Shown here piece by piece: positions 7,562-18,265 of a stretch of DNA of 64,000 nucleotides (position 1 is the stretch's first letter; each line of letters begins with the position of its first letter). Origin of the DNA: Streptomyces sp. NBC_01233 (GTDB lineage Bacteria > Actinomycetota > Actinomycetes > Streptomycetales > Streptomycetaceae). The translations under genes and the position numbers were made by a program. The stretch is taken from the NCBI RefSeq assembly GCF_035989305.1, contig NZ_CP108514.1, forward strand, positions 930,001 through 994,000, read 5' to 3'. Below the pieces are notes generated by a model. The model searched no databases. It had not been told where the DNA came from and saw nothing but the letters and a program-made list of their open reading frames with translations.

Positions 7562-8032
7562 TCAGAGGGCGGTCCGCCTACGGAGGCGGACCGCGGCGGC
7601 GGTGCGGACGCGGCCGGTGCGGCCGCTGGCGGCCAGCAGGCGCAGGGCCTCGTACGAGGTCAGGGACTGGGCGGCGGTGCGCTGGCACCAGTCGGAGGCC
7701 GCGGTGAGCTCCGCGGCGGACCAGGACTCGCCGCGGGTGATGGCCTTGAGCAGGACCCACTCCCGCAGCCGGCGCTCGGGGAAGGCCCGTCCGGCGAGCG
7801 CGGCGGCCATCGCCCGGGCCCAGGCGGGGAAGCCCTCGTCGGCGAGCAGCCGCGCCGCCCGGCGGTCGAGGTGGGTGACCACCGCGCTCTCCGCCATCAC
7901 CGGATCGGGGTCGCGCAGCACGGCGGCCACGGCCTCGGCCTCGGCGCTCCCGCCCGGCGCGACGGCCAGGGTCTCCAGGTGGCGGCCGTACCGCCAGTGC
8001 TCCGGGGGCGTGGCGGCATCGGAACGGCTCAT
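7562..8032 (-). CDS. Conserved hypothetical helical protein
   Basis: A 156-residue soluble protein starting MSRSDAATPPEHWRYGRHLE. It is nearly all helical and Ala/Arg-rich, with HEAT-like character (AVAAVLRDPDPVMAESAVVTHLD, RLREWVLLKAI). I do not recognise a named family. Its start overlaps the stop of the upstream 94-residue gene by 4 nt (ATGA), so they form a coupled pair. A convergent gap of only 24 bp separates its end from the helicase gene. Confidence 0.75.
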   Translation of the reverse strand: MSRSDAATPPEHWRYGRHLETLAVAPGGSAEAEAVAAVLRDPDPVMAESAVVTHLDRRAARLLADEGFPAWARAMAAALAGRAFPERRLREWVLLKAITRGESWSAAELTAASDWCQRTAAQSLTSYEALRLLAASGRTGRVRTAAAVRLRRRTAL

Positions 8033-8313
8033 CGGGCGACGCCTTCGCGTACGTGCCCGGCCCAGGCGCCGTCCGGCAGCGGCTCCCAGCCGACCTCCAC
8101 GGCCAGCCCGTGGTGATCCCGCGCGATGGCGGTCACGGTCGCGGTGGCGAGGGCCTTCGCCTGGTCGGCATCGACGACGGCCGGGTCCGCCCGGCCGCAG
8201 GCGACACCGACGATCGACTGCGCCCAGCCGTCCCTCACCGGCATGACCAGGACCCGCTCCGGCATGCCTATGGCAGGCCGCTGCTGCTTCTTCCCTCTCC
8301 CCATGGCACCCAT
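8029..8313 (-). CDS. Conserved hypothetical protein
   Basis: A 94-residue protein with a basic N terminus (GRGKKQQRP), followed by a compact alpha/beta stretch (ERVLVMPVRDGWAQSIVGVACG, ALATATVTAIARDHHGLAVEVGW). The start may be the ATG at 8313 or the one at 8304 (MGRGKKQQRP); neither has a strong ribosome site. It is translationally coupled to the downstream 156-residue gene. No family is recognised and no export signal is seen. Confidence 0.7.
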   Translation of the reverse strand: MGAMGRGKKQQRPAIGMPERVLVMPVRDGWAQSIVGVACGRADPAVVDADQAKALATATVTAIARDHHGLAVEVGWEPLPDGAWAGHVREGVAR

Positions 8314-8361
8314 TCCACACGACCGCCGTGAACGGCCGGTCGTCAGGGTGCCGTCAGGGCG

Positions 8362-9012
8362 TCATCGGCCCGCGGGGGCCAGCAGCAGGGACTCCGCGCC
8401 GACCGGGCGGTATCCGGCGGCCTGGAAGGCGCGGATGCTGCGCGCGTTGCCGGTGGCCTGCTGGGACCAGACGGGCTGCCCGTCGGGCACGAGGTGGCGG
8501 GCGGCGCGGGCCAGTTCCCGGCCCAGTCCCCGGTGCCGGACGTCCTCGTCCACTTCGATCGCCGTCTCCCAGCGGCCCGCGACGCCCCGGCCGAGGACGA
8601 GGACTCCCCCGTCGGCCGACCAGACCCGTACGTCGTCCCGGCGCTTCAGGGCCCGCCGCACGCGGGGGTGGTCGGGGTCGGCCATCTCCCGGAGCTCGAG
8701 CGGGGGTTCGCCGCGCAGCGGGCCCGCGACGGTGAGGAGGTCTATCGTGTCGGTGCTGCGTCCGGTGCGGTCCAGCAGGGCGGCCAGGAAACGGGCGTTC
8801 ATGGTGGCCGCGAGTGCGTCGCAGTCGAGGGCGTCGAGGGTGGACCGCACCCAGTCCGGGTCCTCGTCGGTGAACACCACGGAGTGCGCGGTGAAGGCGA
8901 TGACGCCCGCGTCGCGCCGGTTCTCCTGCGGGACCACGGTGGTGCCGCCGTCGGGGGGCGGGAACCGTCCCTCGGCCGCCGCGTCCAGGATCTCCGTGAG
9001 TGTGTGTCCCAT
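8362..9012 (-). CDS. GNAT family N-acetyltransferase
   Basis: A 216-residue protein with a C-terminal GNAT fold. The acetyl-CoA binding motif A is VDEDVRHRGLGRELARAARHL (the R-x-x-G-x-G/A loop is RHRGLG), followed by the motif B region NARSIRAFQAAGYRPVG. The N-terminal ~90 residues are a separate helical region (TLTEILDAAAEGRFP), which in similar Streptomyces proteins may bind the substrate. The acceptor substrate cannot be read. It stands alone between hypothetical genes on the same strand. Confidence 0.88.
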   Translation of the reverse strand: MGHTLTEILDAAAEGRFPPPDGGTTVVPQENRRDAGVIAFTAHSVVFTDEDPDWVRSTLDALDCDALAATMNARFLAALLDRTGRSTDTIDLLTVAGPLRGEPPLELREMADPDHPRVRRALKRRDDVRVWSADGGVLVLGRGVAGRWETAIEVDEDVRHRGLGRELARAARHLVPDGQPVWSQQATGNARSIRAFQAAGYRPVGAESLLLAPAGR

Positions 9013-9177
9013 GCCCGTCAGCCCTGCCGCTCGGGTGCCATGTCCGCGCTCCTGATCCGTGGTTGCTCCACATGATCTCAGGTGCGGGGTACGGGCCGGT
9101 CCGGCCGGGTACGGCGGAGAGCCGGGCGGCGCCGGACCGCGCAGGACGGCCGGGGGCCGGCTCTCCGCGTCGCGGGT

Positions 9178-9735
9178 TCAGTCCTCGCGCGTCCCGTGGT
9201 TCCGGCGGGTCTCGTGCGTCTCGTGGCCGCCGGCCCCCTGCCCGCCCTCGTGCTCCGGCTCGGGCAGCGGAGCCCCGGTCTCCAGCAGGGTCTTGAGGCT
9301 CGACGCGAGCATCGGCCAGGCCCGCCCGCACATGCCGATCAGGGTGCCGCCGGGCTCGAACCCCTCGTGCAGGACGGTCAGCCGTGCGAGGGTGTCGCCG
9401 ACCGGCTCGATCTCGTACGTCACCTTCGTGCGCCGCTCCTTGGCCAGTTCGGCCCGCAGCTCTTCGCCGATCCCGACCGAGGCCGCCCACTGCGGGCTGA
9501 AGGTGTGCCAGGTGTAGGAGAGCACGCGGTCCGGAATGCAGTCGAGGACCACCTGCTCGGGGTCGCTGGTGCGGGCCCCGCGCTCGACCCAGTCCATCGA
9601 CGAGCCCACCGCCCAGTCGGTCTCGAAGCTCAGGCCCCAGTACCGGCGGGTGAAGGCGGGGTCGGTGAGGGCCTGCCACACCCGGGCGGGATCGGCCTGG
9701 ATGTACAGCGTGTAGGTGATCGCACTGTCGCTCAT
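9178..9735 (-). CDS. SRPBCC/AHSA1-like protein
   Basis: A 185-residue START-like fold protein of the AHSA1 (activator of Hsp90 ATPase homologue 1) type. The family pattern is clear: YTLYIQADPARVWQALTDPAFTRRYWG, later VLSYTWHTFSP, TKVTYEIEPVGDTLARLTVLHEGF, ending AWPMLASSLKTLLETG. These proteins bind hydrophobic ligands in a deep cavity. A His/Glu-rich tail (GGHETHETRRNHGTRED) follows. The ATG at 9735 gives the normal family start; the longer frame upstream is Arg/Pro-rich. No ArsR partner gene is adjacent, although many such genes have one. Confidence 0.88.
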   Translation of the reverse strand: MSDSAITYTLYIQADPARVWQALTDPAFTRRYWGLSFETDWAVGSSMDWVERGARTSDPEQVVLDCIPDRVLSYTWHTFSPQWAASVGIGEELRAELAKERRTKVTYEIEPVGDTLARLTVLHEGFEPGGTLIGMCGRAWPMLASSLKTLLETGAPLPEPEHEGGQGAGGHETHETRRNHGTRED

Positions 9736-9821
9736 GGCCCCATGCTGCGGGACCGGGGACCGCGGACGCCGGATTTCCCGATCATGGCGGCGGCCGCGGC
9801 CGGGGCGGCCGCCCGCCCGCG

Positions 9822-10952
9822 TCACCAGCGCACGCCGTCCTCCGGGAGCTCCGTGGGCGGCGTGCGGGTGGGGACGGGGAGGGACAGACGGGCGCGGGCC
9901 TCGTGGACCGCCGCGAGTTCGTGTGCACCGGCCGGGCCCCAGTCGCTCAGTTCGCGGACCTGCTCGGGAGTGGCCAGCAGGCGGGCGTACGCCGGGTCCG
10001 GGGCCGGCGGGAGGCCGGTGAGGCGGGCCGCGGTGCGGGCGTGGGAGCCCTGAGCGGCGTGCCGGTAGCCGAGCGGGACGGCCCCCGTGGCCGGTCCGGC
10101 CGTCGGAGGCGGCAGATGGGCCGTACCGGTGGCCCTGGCGATCAGGAGCAGGACCCGGCCGTCGGGGCCGAACAGCCAGCCGCAGTGGTCCCGTACGGGC
10201 AGCTGCGCCGGCACCGGACCCGGGTGCCAGGTGCCGTGCAGCGGGGTCCGCCGGGTGCGGAGCACGCCGAGCCGGTCGAGGGCGGTCGGCGCGGTGGGGC
10301 GGCCGTCCTCCAGCAGGGCGGTGCCGGGGCCGTTGATGCGGGCGCGCAGGGCGGACAGGGCACGGCGGGCGTCACCCGCGTCCATCAGGGCGGGCAGGTC
10401 GGCGGGCTCGGCGAAGTGGATGCCGGTGATCTCCTGGGCCGGGAGGCGGACGGCGTCGATCCGCTCGGCGCTCCAGGTGCCGCCGTCGTAGACGTGCAGG
10501 ATCTCGCCGGGGAAGCGCATCTCGGGCGGGAAGCCGGGGGTGTCGGCCGGGATCCAGTCCACGGCCAGGCCGCGCGGGTAGCGGCCGTCGACGCCGAGCT
10601 CCTCGCGCAGCTCGCGGGCGGCGGCCGCGGAGGGTGCCTCGCCCGCGTCCACGGCTCCGCCGGGGAGCAGCCGGTCGGCACGGTAGTCGACGCTCTGGAC
10701 GAGGACCCGGCCGTCGGTGTCGGTGACGAGGACGACGGCCGCGGTCCACACGGCGGCGCGGGAGGCCCCGTACTCCTCGGGGGTCATCCAGGTCCCCGTC
10801 CGCTCGTGGTCGTCGGTCCCGGCCGGGCCGGTCCCGGCCGGGCCGTCGATCGCGGCCCCGTCGGTCTCCGCCGCGTCGGTCTCCGCACGGTCGATCGCGG
10901 CCCCGTCGGTCTCCGCACGGTCGATCGCGCCCTGGTCGGTCAGCTGCGGCAT
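9822..10952 (-). CDS. Nudix hydrolase with a repetitive N terminus and a second degenerate domain
   Basis: A 376-residue protein. The Nudix box is GGAVDAGEAPSAAAARELREELGV, reported in parts: GGAVDAGE at about residue 98 and RELREELGV some 15 residues later. It would hydrolyse a nucleoside diphosphate linked to some other group. A C-terminal part (HCGWLFGPDGRVLLLIARATG...) looks like a second, degenerate Nudix-like domain. Residues 1-50 are a low-complexity AIDRAETDGA-type repeat with no homology-like character. Translation may really begin at MTPEEYGASRAAV (start near 10787), in which case the repeat is leader. Substrate unknown. Confidence 0.85.
   Translation of the reverse strand: MPQLTDQGAIDRAETDGAAIDRAETDAAETDGAAIDGPAGTGPAGTDDHERTGTWMTPEEYGASRAAVWTAAVVLVTDTDGRVLVQSVDYRADRLLPGGAVDAGEAPSAAAARELREELGVDGRYPRGLAVDWIPADTPGFPPEMRFPGEILHVYDGGTWSAERIDAVRLPAQEITGIHFAEPADLPALMDAGDARRALSALRARINGPGTALLEDGRPTAPTALDRLGVLRTRRTPLHGTWHPGPVPAQLPVRDHCGWLFGPDGRVLLLIARATGTAHLPPPTAGPATGAVPLGYRHAAQGSHARTAARLTGLPPAPDPAYARLLATPEQVRELSDWGPAGAHELAAVHEARARLSLPVPTRTPPTELPEDGVRW
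10838..10935. repeat. Imperfect short repeats in the Nudix gene 5' end
   Basis: The units GTCGGTCTCCGC and CGGTCGATCGCG recur: CCCCGTCGGTCTCCGC appears twice, and ACGGTCGATCGCG at least twice. They encode AIDRAETDGA-like peptides if translated. Confidence 0.7.
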
Positions 10953-11188
10953 CGGACTCCGTTCACCGTGGGTGGACCTGCCGCCTGTGCAACAGCGGGC
11001 GCGGCCCCCGGGTTACGGCGACCCGCGCGCCTCGGCCCCCCGACTCCCGGCCCCCGCCCTTACCGCCCCCCTAGCTGCTTATTACCTGGTTATGTCGCCC
11101 TTGGTACCTTCCGCAGGCGGACTGGCGGCATGAAAACCGCCGGTCCGACCACGTCACCGCACTGGCCGGACCCAGGAGAGATCCCCAC

Positions 11189-11284
11189 ATGCGACGCGCT
11201 ACCCCCACGGGCACCCGGCCGGCGACCGGAAGGCGGCGGAGGGCGGCGGGCCCCGGCGGTGCGGCCGCCGGCGCGACAGCGTGA
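11189..11284 (+). CDS. 31-residue upstream ORF coupled to the DUF418 gene
   Basis: ATG at 11189 has AGGAGAG (11174-11180) at ideal spacing. It opens a 31-codon, Arg/Ala/Gly-rich frame whose TGA overlaps the GTG at 11281 (GTGA). The peptide has no recognisable content. It is either a leader ORF that brings ribosomes to the GTG by coupling, or the true N terminus separated by a frameshift. The 10953-11188 gap holds an AT-richer patch (11080-11105) that may contain the promoter. Confidence 0.4.
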   Translation: MRRATPTGTRPATGRRRRAAGPGGAAAGATA

Positions 11285-12510
11285 CGGGCGGCCGCAGCGG
11301 CGGGAGCGGCCGGCTGGCCGGGGTGGACGCCGTGCGCGGTCTCGCCGTCCTCGGCATGTTCGCCGTGCACGTCGGCCCCGGCCCGCGGCCCGAGGGCGCC
11401 GGTTACGTACTCGTCGCGGCCGACGGACGCGCCCCGGCCCTCTTCACGCTCCTCGCCGGTTTCTCCCTGGTCCTCGCCCAGCGCGGTCAGGACCCGGCGC
11501 GGCGGCCCGACGGCTGGGCTCGGCGCTGGCGTCCGCTGCTGATCCGGTGCGCCGTCCTGGCCGTACTCGGCCTGTTCCTGGCCTCGTTGTGGCCGGGGAT
11601 CCTGGTCATCCTGGCCTTCTTCGCCGTGTACTTCCTGGCGGCCGAGCCCTTCACCCGGCTGTCCACGCCGGTGCTCGCCGCAGTGGCGGGCGTCTCGGTG
11701 GTGGCGGGTCCGCTGCTGTCGTTCCTGCTGGGCCCGGTGTTCGGGTACGGGTCGTCCGGGCGTGGCCTGGTCCCGGAGGCCGCCGACCTGGCGAGCTGGT
11801 CCGGGCTGGGCACGGTGGTGTGCGAGCTGCTGCTCACCGGGGCGTATCCGCTGGCCACTTACTTCCCGTACGTCCTGGCCGGGATGGCCCTGGCCCGGCT
11901 GTGCGACGTGCGGGAGCGGGCCGTGGCCCGGAGGATGGCGGGGTGGGGCACGGCGGCCGCGGTCGCCGGATACGGCTCCGCCTGGCTCGCCGCCCACGTG
12001 TTCGGGGGCCGGCAGCGGCTGCTGGAGGCGATAACCGTCCACCACCCGCAGGCCCTGGCCGCCGCCGACCCCGTAGGGCAGGTGCTGAGCGGGCAGTTCG
12101 GCGCCGTGCCCAGCACCTCCTGGGACTGGCTGCTGGTGGCCGACCCGTACAGCCAGACCCCGCTGGAGACCCTCGGCAACGCAGGGGTGGGGTGCGCCCT
12201 GATCGGCCTGTGCGCGCTGGCCGCCCGGCACGCGTTGGGCGGGCGACTGCTGCGGCCGCTCACGGTGCTCGGGGCGATGGCGCTGAGTGCGTACGTGGTC
12301 CACGCGCTGGTGCTGGCCGGTCCGGCGCACGGCGCCGCCTCCTGGTCCTCCTGGCTCGCCTTCAGCGGCACGGCGCTGGCCCTGACGTGGGCCTGGCAGC
12401 GGTTCTGGGCCGGCAGCCCACTGCGCCGCGGCCCGCTGGAACACGCGCTGCGCCTGGCCACGGGGGCGGGGAGCCGCACGCTGCCCGGCGGCGCGGAGCG
12501 CGGGAGGTGA
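11281..12510 (+). CDS. DUF418-type polytopic membrane protein
   Basis: A 409-residue protein with about ten membrane segments. Its start region GRLAGVDAVRGLAVLGMFAVHVGP is the acyltransferase-like DUF1624/heparan-acetyltransferase pattern, and its C-terminal half (PLETLGNAGVGCALIGLCALAA, MALSAYVVHALVL) is DUF418-like. Streptomyces has many such proteins of unknown cargo. The start is uncertain: the GTG at 11281 overlaps a short upstream ORF with a much better ribosome site. A GC hairpin at 12532-12551 follows. Confidence 0.85.
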   Translation: MTGGRSGGSGRLAGVDAVRGLAVLGMFAVHVGPGPRPEGAGYVLVAADGRAPALFTLLAGFSLVLAQRGQDPARRPDGWARRWRPLLIRCAVLAVLGLFLASLWPGILVILAFFAVYFLAAEPFTRLSTPVLAAVAGVSVVAGPLLSFLLGPVFGYGSSGRGLVPEAADLASWSGLGTVVCELLLTGAYPLATYFPYVLAGMALARLCDVRERAVARRMAGWGTAAAVAGYGSAWLAAHVFGGRQRLLEAITVHHPQALAAADPVGQVLSGQFGAVPSTSWDWLLVADPYSQTPLETLGNAGVGCALIGLCALAARHALGGRLLRPLTVLGAMALSAYVVHALVLAGPAHGAASWSSWLAFSGTALALTWAWQRFWAGSPLRRGPLEHALRLATGAGSRTLPGGAERGR

Positions 12511-12531
12511 CCCGGGCATCGGGCTCCCGAG

Positions 12532-12551
12532 CCCCCCACCCCCGTGGGGGG
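12532..12551. terminator. GC hairpin downstream of the DUF418 gene
   Basis: CCCCCCAC (12532-12539) pairs perfectly with GTGGGGGG (12544-12551) across a CCCC loop, 21 bp past the stop codon. No T tract follows. Confidence 0.6.
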
Positions 12552-12756
12552 ACTCCGGCCGGGACCTCCCGTACTCCGTACCGCAGATGACTCCGTTTCA
12601 CGGGGTCACGTGCCGTCCGCACCGTGCGGGAACGATCACTACGCTAGGGAAGGGAGGGCACGTGGCCCATGGCAGCAGACGCCAGTTAGGGGACCGAACG
12701 CGCCAAGGGGGGACCTTGCACGCCGCGTTGGGGACCGCGGCCCCCACGCTCCTGCG

Positions 12757-12786
12757 ATGACCTGCTATTTCACCCTGGTCTATGCT
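12757..12786 (+). promoter_or_regulatory. Possible leaderless promoter of the AraC gene
   Basis: ATGACC (12757-12762), an 18-bp spacer, then TATGCT (12781-12786, fitting TAnnnT), 8 bp before the GTG start. With no ribosome site before that GTG, a leaderless transcript is plausible. Confidence 0.4.
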
Positions 12787-12794
12787 CGGCCGCT

Positions 12795-13892
12795 GTGGTC
12801 TCGAATGCGCACCAGGGGACGACCTCCTCCGCCCTCACCCGCCTGAACGTCAACGCCGCACGGCTGCTCGGGATACCTGCGGCCGGATACGCGCACCTGC
12901 CTGGTCTGGCACCCGAGCACCTCAACGACGACCTGTGCCGGCCGCCCACCCTCACGAGCATCCGCATCGCGGAACTGGCCACCGTCCACGCGCCCTGGAC
13001 CGAGGTGGCCCGGGTGATGACCCAGCAGTCGGACATCGGCAGCCTCGGGGTCTGGGACTACCTGTTCACGTCCGCGCCCACACCGCTCGAGGGGATGCGG
13101 GACGCCTCGGCCTACCTCGCCACCGTCGCCGACACCGGCACGGAGACCGCCCGGATATCCGAGGACGGCGACCAGGTCACCATCAGTCACCTCAACGAGG
13201 CCGACCTGGCCCACGAGGCGGCCTGCGCCGTCCGCGCCTGCGCGCTCGGCCTTTTCCATCGCCGTCTCGGCGAAGCCGCACAGCGGACCCTCGTGCCCGT
13301 CCGCGTCGCCCTGGCCGCCGAGGCACCCGCCCGGCACGACGCCCTGATCGAGCTCTACGGCACCCGCACCATCGAGTTCGAAGCCCCGGTCAGCTCGATC
13401 ACCTTCCGCACCACCGACCTGAACGCCCCCTCCCCGCACGCCCAGCCCGGCCTGTCGAGCGTGCTGCGAAGACACGCCGAGCAGACCCTCGCCACCGCCG
13501 TCCCGCTGCGCAACTGGCTGGACCTCTTCCGCGCCGCCCTGACCTCCCTCCACGACGGAGGCTCCCTGACCCTGCCCGCGGCGGCGGGGCGCATGGCCAT
13601 CAGCACGCGAACCCTGCAGCGCCGCCTCGACGAACACGGCACCACATGGAGCAACGAGGTCGAGACCGTACGCCGGGAACACATCACGCGGCTGCTCCAC
13701 GGCACGGACCTGAGCATCGACGCGATAGCCGCTCGAAGCGACTACGCCGACGCCCGCGCCCTGCGCCGGGCCGTCCAACGCTGGTACAGCACCACACCCG
13801 CCGCCCTGCGCCGCACCGGCCGTCCGCACGGCGGCGCGCGGACCGGCCAGGGGGGCGGGCCCGCTGAGCCGGGTACCGGCACTCGCGGGTGA
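12795..13892 (+). CDS. AraC family transcriptional regulator (arabinose-binding-type N domain)
   Basis: A 365-residue regulator of the OruR/QscR type. The N-terminal effector/dimerisation domain covers about residues 20-220 (LLGIPAAGYAHLPGL, LGVWDYLFTSAPTPLEGM). The C-terminal double helix-turn-helix is at 255-345: LPAAAGRMAISTRTLQRRLDEHGTTW, VRREHITRLLHGTDLSIDAIAARSDYADARALRRAVQRWYSTTP. It starts at GTG with no ribosome site. The C-terminal 25 residues are low-complexity Gly/Pro. It stands alone; no catabolic gene is adjacent, so its target is not evident. Confidence 0.9.
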   Translation: MVSNAHQGTTSSALTRLNVNAARLLGIPAAGYAHLPGLAPEHLNDDLCRPPTLTSIRIAELATVHAPWTEVARVMTQQSDIGSLGVWDYLFTSAPTPLEGMRDASAYLATVADTGTETARISEDGDQVTISHLNEADLAHEAACAVRACALGLFHRRLGEAAQRTLVPVRVALAAEAPARHDALIELYGTRTIEFEAPVSSITFRTTDLNAPSPHAQPGLSSVLRRHAEQTLATAVPLRNWLDLFRAALTSLHDGGSLTLPAAAGRMAISTRTLQRRLDEHGTTWSNEVETVRREHITRLLHGTDLSIDAIAARSDYADARALRRAVQRWYSTTPAALRRTGRPHGGARTGQGGGPAEPGTGTRG

Positions 13893-13906
13893 CGGGTCGG
13901 GCCCCT

Positions 13907-14256
13907 TCAGCGGTGCAGCAGCCGCATCCAGTCCTCCGGGACCCGGCCGGCCGGACCCGGCACCGGCTGGTCCGCGGGGTGGCCGCCCGGCGGCGTCAGC
14001 TCGGGTCCGGACTCGTACATCTCGTCGCGGCCGTAGTCCCAGAACCACTCTTCGCCCGGTTCGAAGCTCTGCACCAGGGGATGTCCGGTGGACTTCCAGT
14101 GGGCGGTGGCGTGCTGGGCGGGGGATGAGTCGCAGCAGCCGATGTGGCCGCACTGGGCGCAGCGCCGCAGGTGGAACCACCAGCCGCCCAGGGCGTCGCA
14201 GTCGGCGCAGCCGGTGCCGGCGGGCGGGACGCTCGGGTCGATCCCCTTGATGTCGG

Positions 14257-14260
<4 letters not shown>
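13907..14260 (-). CDS. UBP-type zinc finger protein
   Basis: A 117-residue protein built around a ubiquitin-protease-type zinc finger. Visible zinc ligands are GCADCDALGG, HLRRCAQCGHIGCCDSS, and the histidines in AQHATAHWKSTGHPLV. In eukaryotes this fold binds the C-terminal GG of ubiquitin. In actinobacteria its partner is unknown. It ends WMRLLHR. Its ATG overlaps the stop of the histidine kinase (ATGA), so it is the third gene of a coupled operon with the kinase and the REC-thioredoxin reductase-like fusion. Confidence 0.9.
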
Positions 14261-15794
<1,534 letters not shown>

Positions 15795-15798
<4 letters not shown>

Positions 15799-17471
15799 GA
15801 CTGCTCCAGGTACCGGTGGACGAGCATCACGGCCATGGCTCCCTCTCCGACGGCGGACGCGACGCGCTTCGCGGACCGGGCCCGCGCGTCGCCCGCCACG
15901 AACACGCCGGGAATGTTGGTCTCCAGGTGGTAGGGCGGCCGGTCCAGCGGCCACTCGGCAGGCGGCCTGCCGTCCGGCGTGAGGTCCGGCCCGGCCAGGA
16001 TGAAGCCGCGTTCGTCGCGCAGCACCGTGCCGTCCAGCCAGTCGGTCAGCGGGGCGGCGCCGATGAAGACGAACATCCACTGCGCGTCCACGAGTTCCGT
16101 CGCGCCGCTGTCCACGTCCCGCAGCACCAGCTGTTCCAGGTGCCCCTCGCCCTGCGCCGCCTCGACGACGGTCCGGGTGCGCACCGAGATGTTCGGCGCC
16201 TCCTGGATCTGCTGGATCAGGTAGTACGACATGGACGCGGCCAGGGACGCGCCGCGCACCAGCAGCGTCACCGACTTCGCACCGCGCGCCAGGTACATCG
16301 CGGCCTGCCCGGCGGAGTTGGCGCCGCCCACGATGTAGACGTCGTGCCCCTGGCAGGAGGCCGCCTCGGTGAGGGAGGAGCCGTAGTACACCCCGCGGCC
16401 CGTCAGGTCTTCGCAGCCCGGTGCCTGGAGCTGCCGGTACGACACGCCGGTCGCCAGGATGACGCTGTGCGCGGCGACGGACGAGCCGTCGGAGAAGCGG
16501 ACGACGCGCGCCGGGCCGTTGAGCTCCAGCCCGGTGACCTCGCGTGCGGTGAGGATCTCGGCTCCGAACCGGCCGGCCTGGCGGCGGGCGCGTTCCGTGA
16601 GCTGGGCGCCCGAGACGCCGTCGGGGAAGCCGAGGTAGTTCTCGATGCGGGAGCTCTGCCCGGCCTGCCCGCCGGTCGCCGACCGCTCGACCAGTACGGT
16701 CCGCAGTCCCTCGGAGGCTCCGTAGACGGCTGCGCCGAGCCCGGCCGGGCCGCCGCCGATCACGACGAGGTCGTAGAACTCGGCGGTCGGCGTCGTCGCG
16801 AGCCCCACGTGGGCGGCCAGGTCGGGCGCCTCCGGCTCGATCAGCACGGTGCAGTCCGGCGTGATCACCAGGGGGAGCCGCTGTGCGTCGGCCCCGGCCG
16901 CCTCCAGCAGCCGCAGTCCCTCGGGCTCGTCGCAGGAGTACCAGCGGTACGGCACCTGGTTGCGGGCCAGGAACTCGCGCACCTGCGAGGAGCGGGCCGA
17001 CCAGCGGTGTCCGACCACCTTGGTGGCGGGTACCGGCCGGTAGTCGCCGGCGCGCCAGGCGGCGAGCAGGTCGTCCACGACCGGGTAGAGCTTCTCCTCC
17101 GGCGGGTCCCAGGGCTTGAGCAGGTAGTGGTCGAGGTCGACGACGTTGATCGCGTCGATCGCCGCGTTGGTGTCGGCGTACGCGGTCAGCAGCACGCGCC
17201 GGGCGCCCGGGTACACGTTCAGGGCCTGTTCGAGGAACTCGATGCCGTTCATCTGCGGCATGCGGTAGTCGGCCAGGATCACGGCCACCAGGTCACCGCG
17301 CAGCTTCAGCTCGTGCAGTGCCTCCAGCGCGGATTCGCCGGACTCGGCGCGCACGATCCGGTACCCGGCGCCGTAGCGGCGCCGCAGGTCACGGGCGACG
17401 GCACGGGAGACTCCCGGATCGTCGTCCACGGTCAGGATGACGGTCCGCGCTGGGTCGGCGACCTCTGTCAT
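15795..17471 (-). CDS. Receiver domain-thioredoxin reductase-like FAD oxidoreductase fusion
   Basis: A 558-residue three-part protein. Residues 10-135 form a response-regulator receiver with Asp68 (VILADYRMP) and Lys119 (LLKP). Residues 150-225 look like a thioredoxin/glutaredoxin-fold linker. From about 232 a thioredoxin reductase-like module begins with the FAD loop GGGPAGLG and has the second nucleotide loop VGGANSAGQAAMYLARG, ending with GVFVAGDARARSAKRVASAVGEGA. The redox CxxC normally found before the NAD(P) loop is absent; only Cys373 remains there (EAASCQG). So it may oxidise or reduce something other than a thioredoxin. First gene of the operon with the cNMP kinase and zinc finger. 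Confidence 0.93.
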
Positions 17472-17664
17472 ACGTCTCCCACGACGGCCTGGACCGGCGG
17501 CGCGGCGAGCGCCCGCCCCGGCTCCCGCCCATCGTATGTTCGATCGTCCGGGTTCGCTCCGGGACGCCGCGGCGCGTGCCCTCCCGGTGCACGCCGAGTC
17601 GCCGGGGTCACTCGACCGTGTGATGGGTTCGGCTGGCTCGGCGCCGGTGCGGCAGGGTGGGCGG

Positions 17665-18141
17665 ATGCAGCTGCGCCGGGCCCTGCCCCTGACCCTTGCC
17701 GCGCTCGTCACGGCCACCGGATGCGTGACGGTGCGTCCCGCCGGCCTGCCGGACGTGCCGCGGCCGGTGCCCGCGGCGGTCCGTGCGGAACCCCGGCAAC
17801 CGACGCCTCTCGCCCTGCCGTTGGGGCCCCTGCCGGCGGTGTCCGAGCCCGCCCCGGTGGCGCCGGAGCCCGAGCGGGCGCCCGCGCCGGTCCCGGTGCC
17901 GGTACCTGCCTCGGCACCGCAGCAGCCGCACCGGATCGGGCCCGCACGCCCTGCGAAACCGCCGAAGCCGGCGAGGTCCGCCAAGCCCGCCGTCCCGGCC
18001 AAGCCGCGCAAGCGCCCGCCCGCAGCCGCGAAGTCCCGGCCCGCGGCGCAGCGCACGTACGACATGGCCCCCCTGTGCGAGGCGGCCCGGGGAAGGGTCC
18101 CGCCGTCCATCGTGGGCCTGTGCCGCCAGGGGGTCCCTTGA
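17665..18141 (+). CDS. Putative lipoprotein, paralogue of the one at 29508
   Basis: A 158-residue exported protein. MQLRRALPLTLAALVTATGC gives a short signal peptide and a lipobox-like A-T-G-C. A Pro/Ala/Lys-rich region follows, typical of cell-wall spanning linkers, and then a conserved C terminus, LCEAARGRVPPSIVGLC. The start is fixed by the paralogue at 29508, which shares the same first residues, PTPLALPLG in the middle, and LCxAAxGxVPPSxVxLC at the end. No function is known. It is divergent from the REC-FAD operon. Confidence 0.72.
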   Translation: MQLRRALPLTLAALVTATGCVTVRPAGLPDVPRPVPAAVRAEPRQPTPLALPLGPLPAVSEPAPVAPEPERAPAPVPVPVPASAPQQPHRIGPARPAKPPKPARSAKPAVPAKPRKRPPAAAKSRPAAQRTYDMAPLCEAARGRVPPSIVGLCRQGVP

Positions 18142-18265
18142 CGATCAGGCCGGATCATCCGACTGGCCCCGGCCCGGCTGCCGGGCGGCGGCGGGCCGGT
18201 TCGCTTGGATGGGCCGGACGGGCCCGACCGGGGCTCCGTACAGCCCTCCACCCCAGGGAGTCGCC

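Noticed and set aside
9903..12590. An 895-codon plus-strand open frame
   Set aside because: It runs antisense to the Nudix gene and then out of frame through the DUF418 gene. No motif was found.
12511..12794. A possible small gene between the DUF418 and AraC genes
   Set aside because: Short frames there have no ribosome site and Arg/Gly-rich products; only a hairpin and promoter elements are supported.
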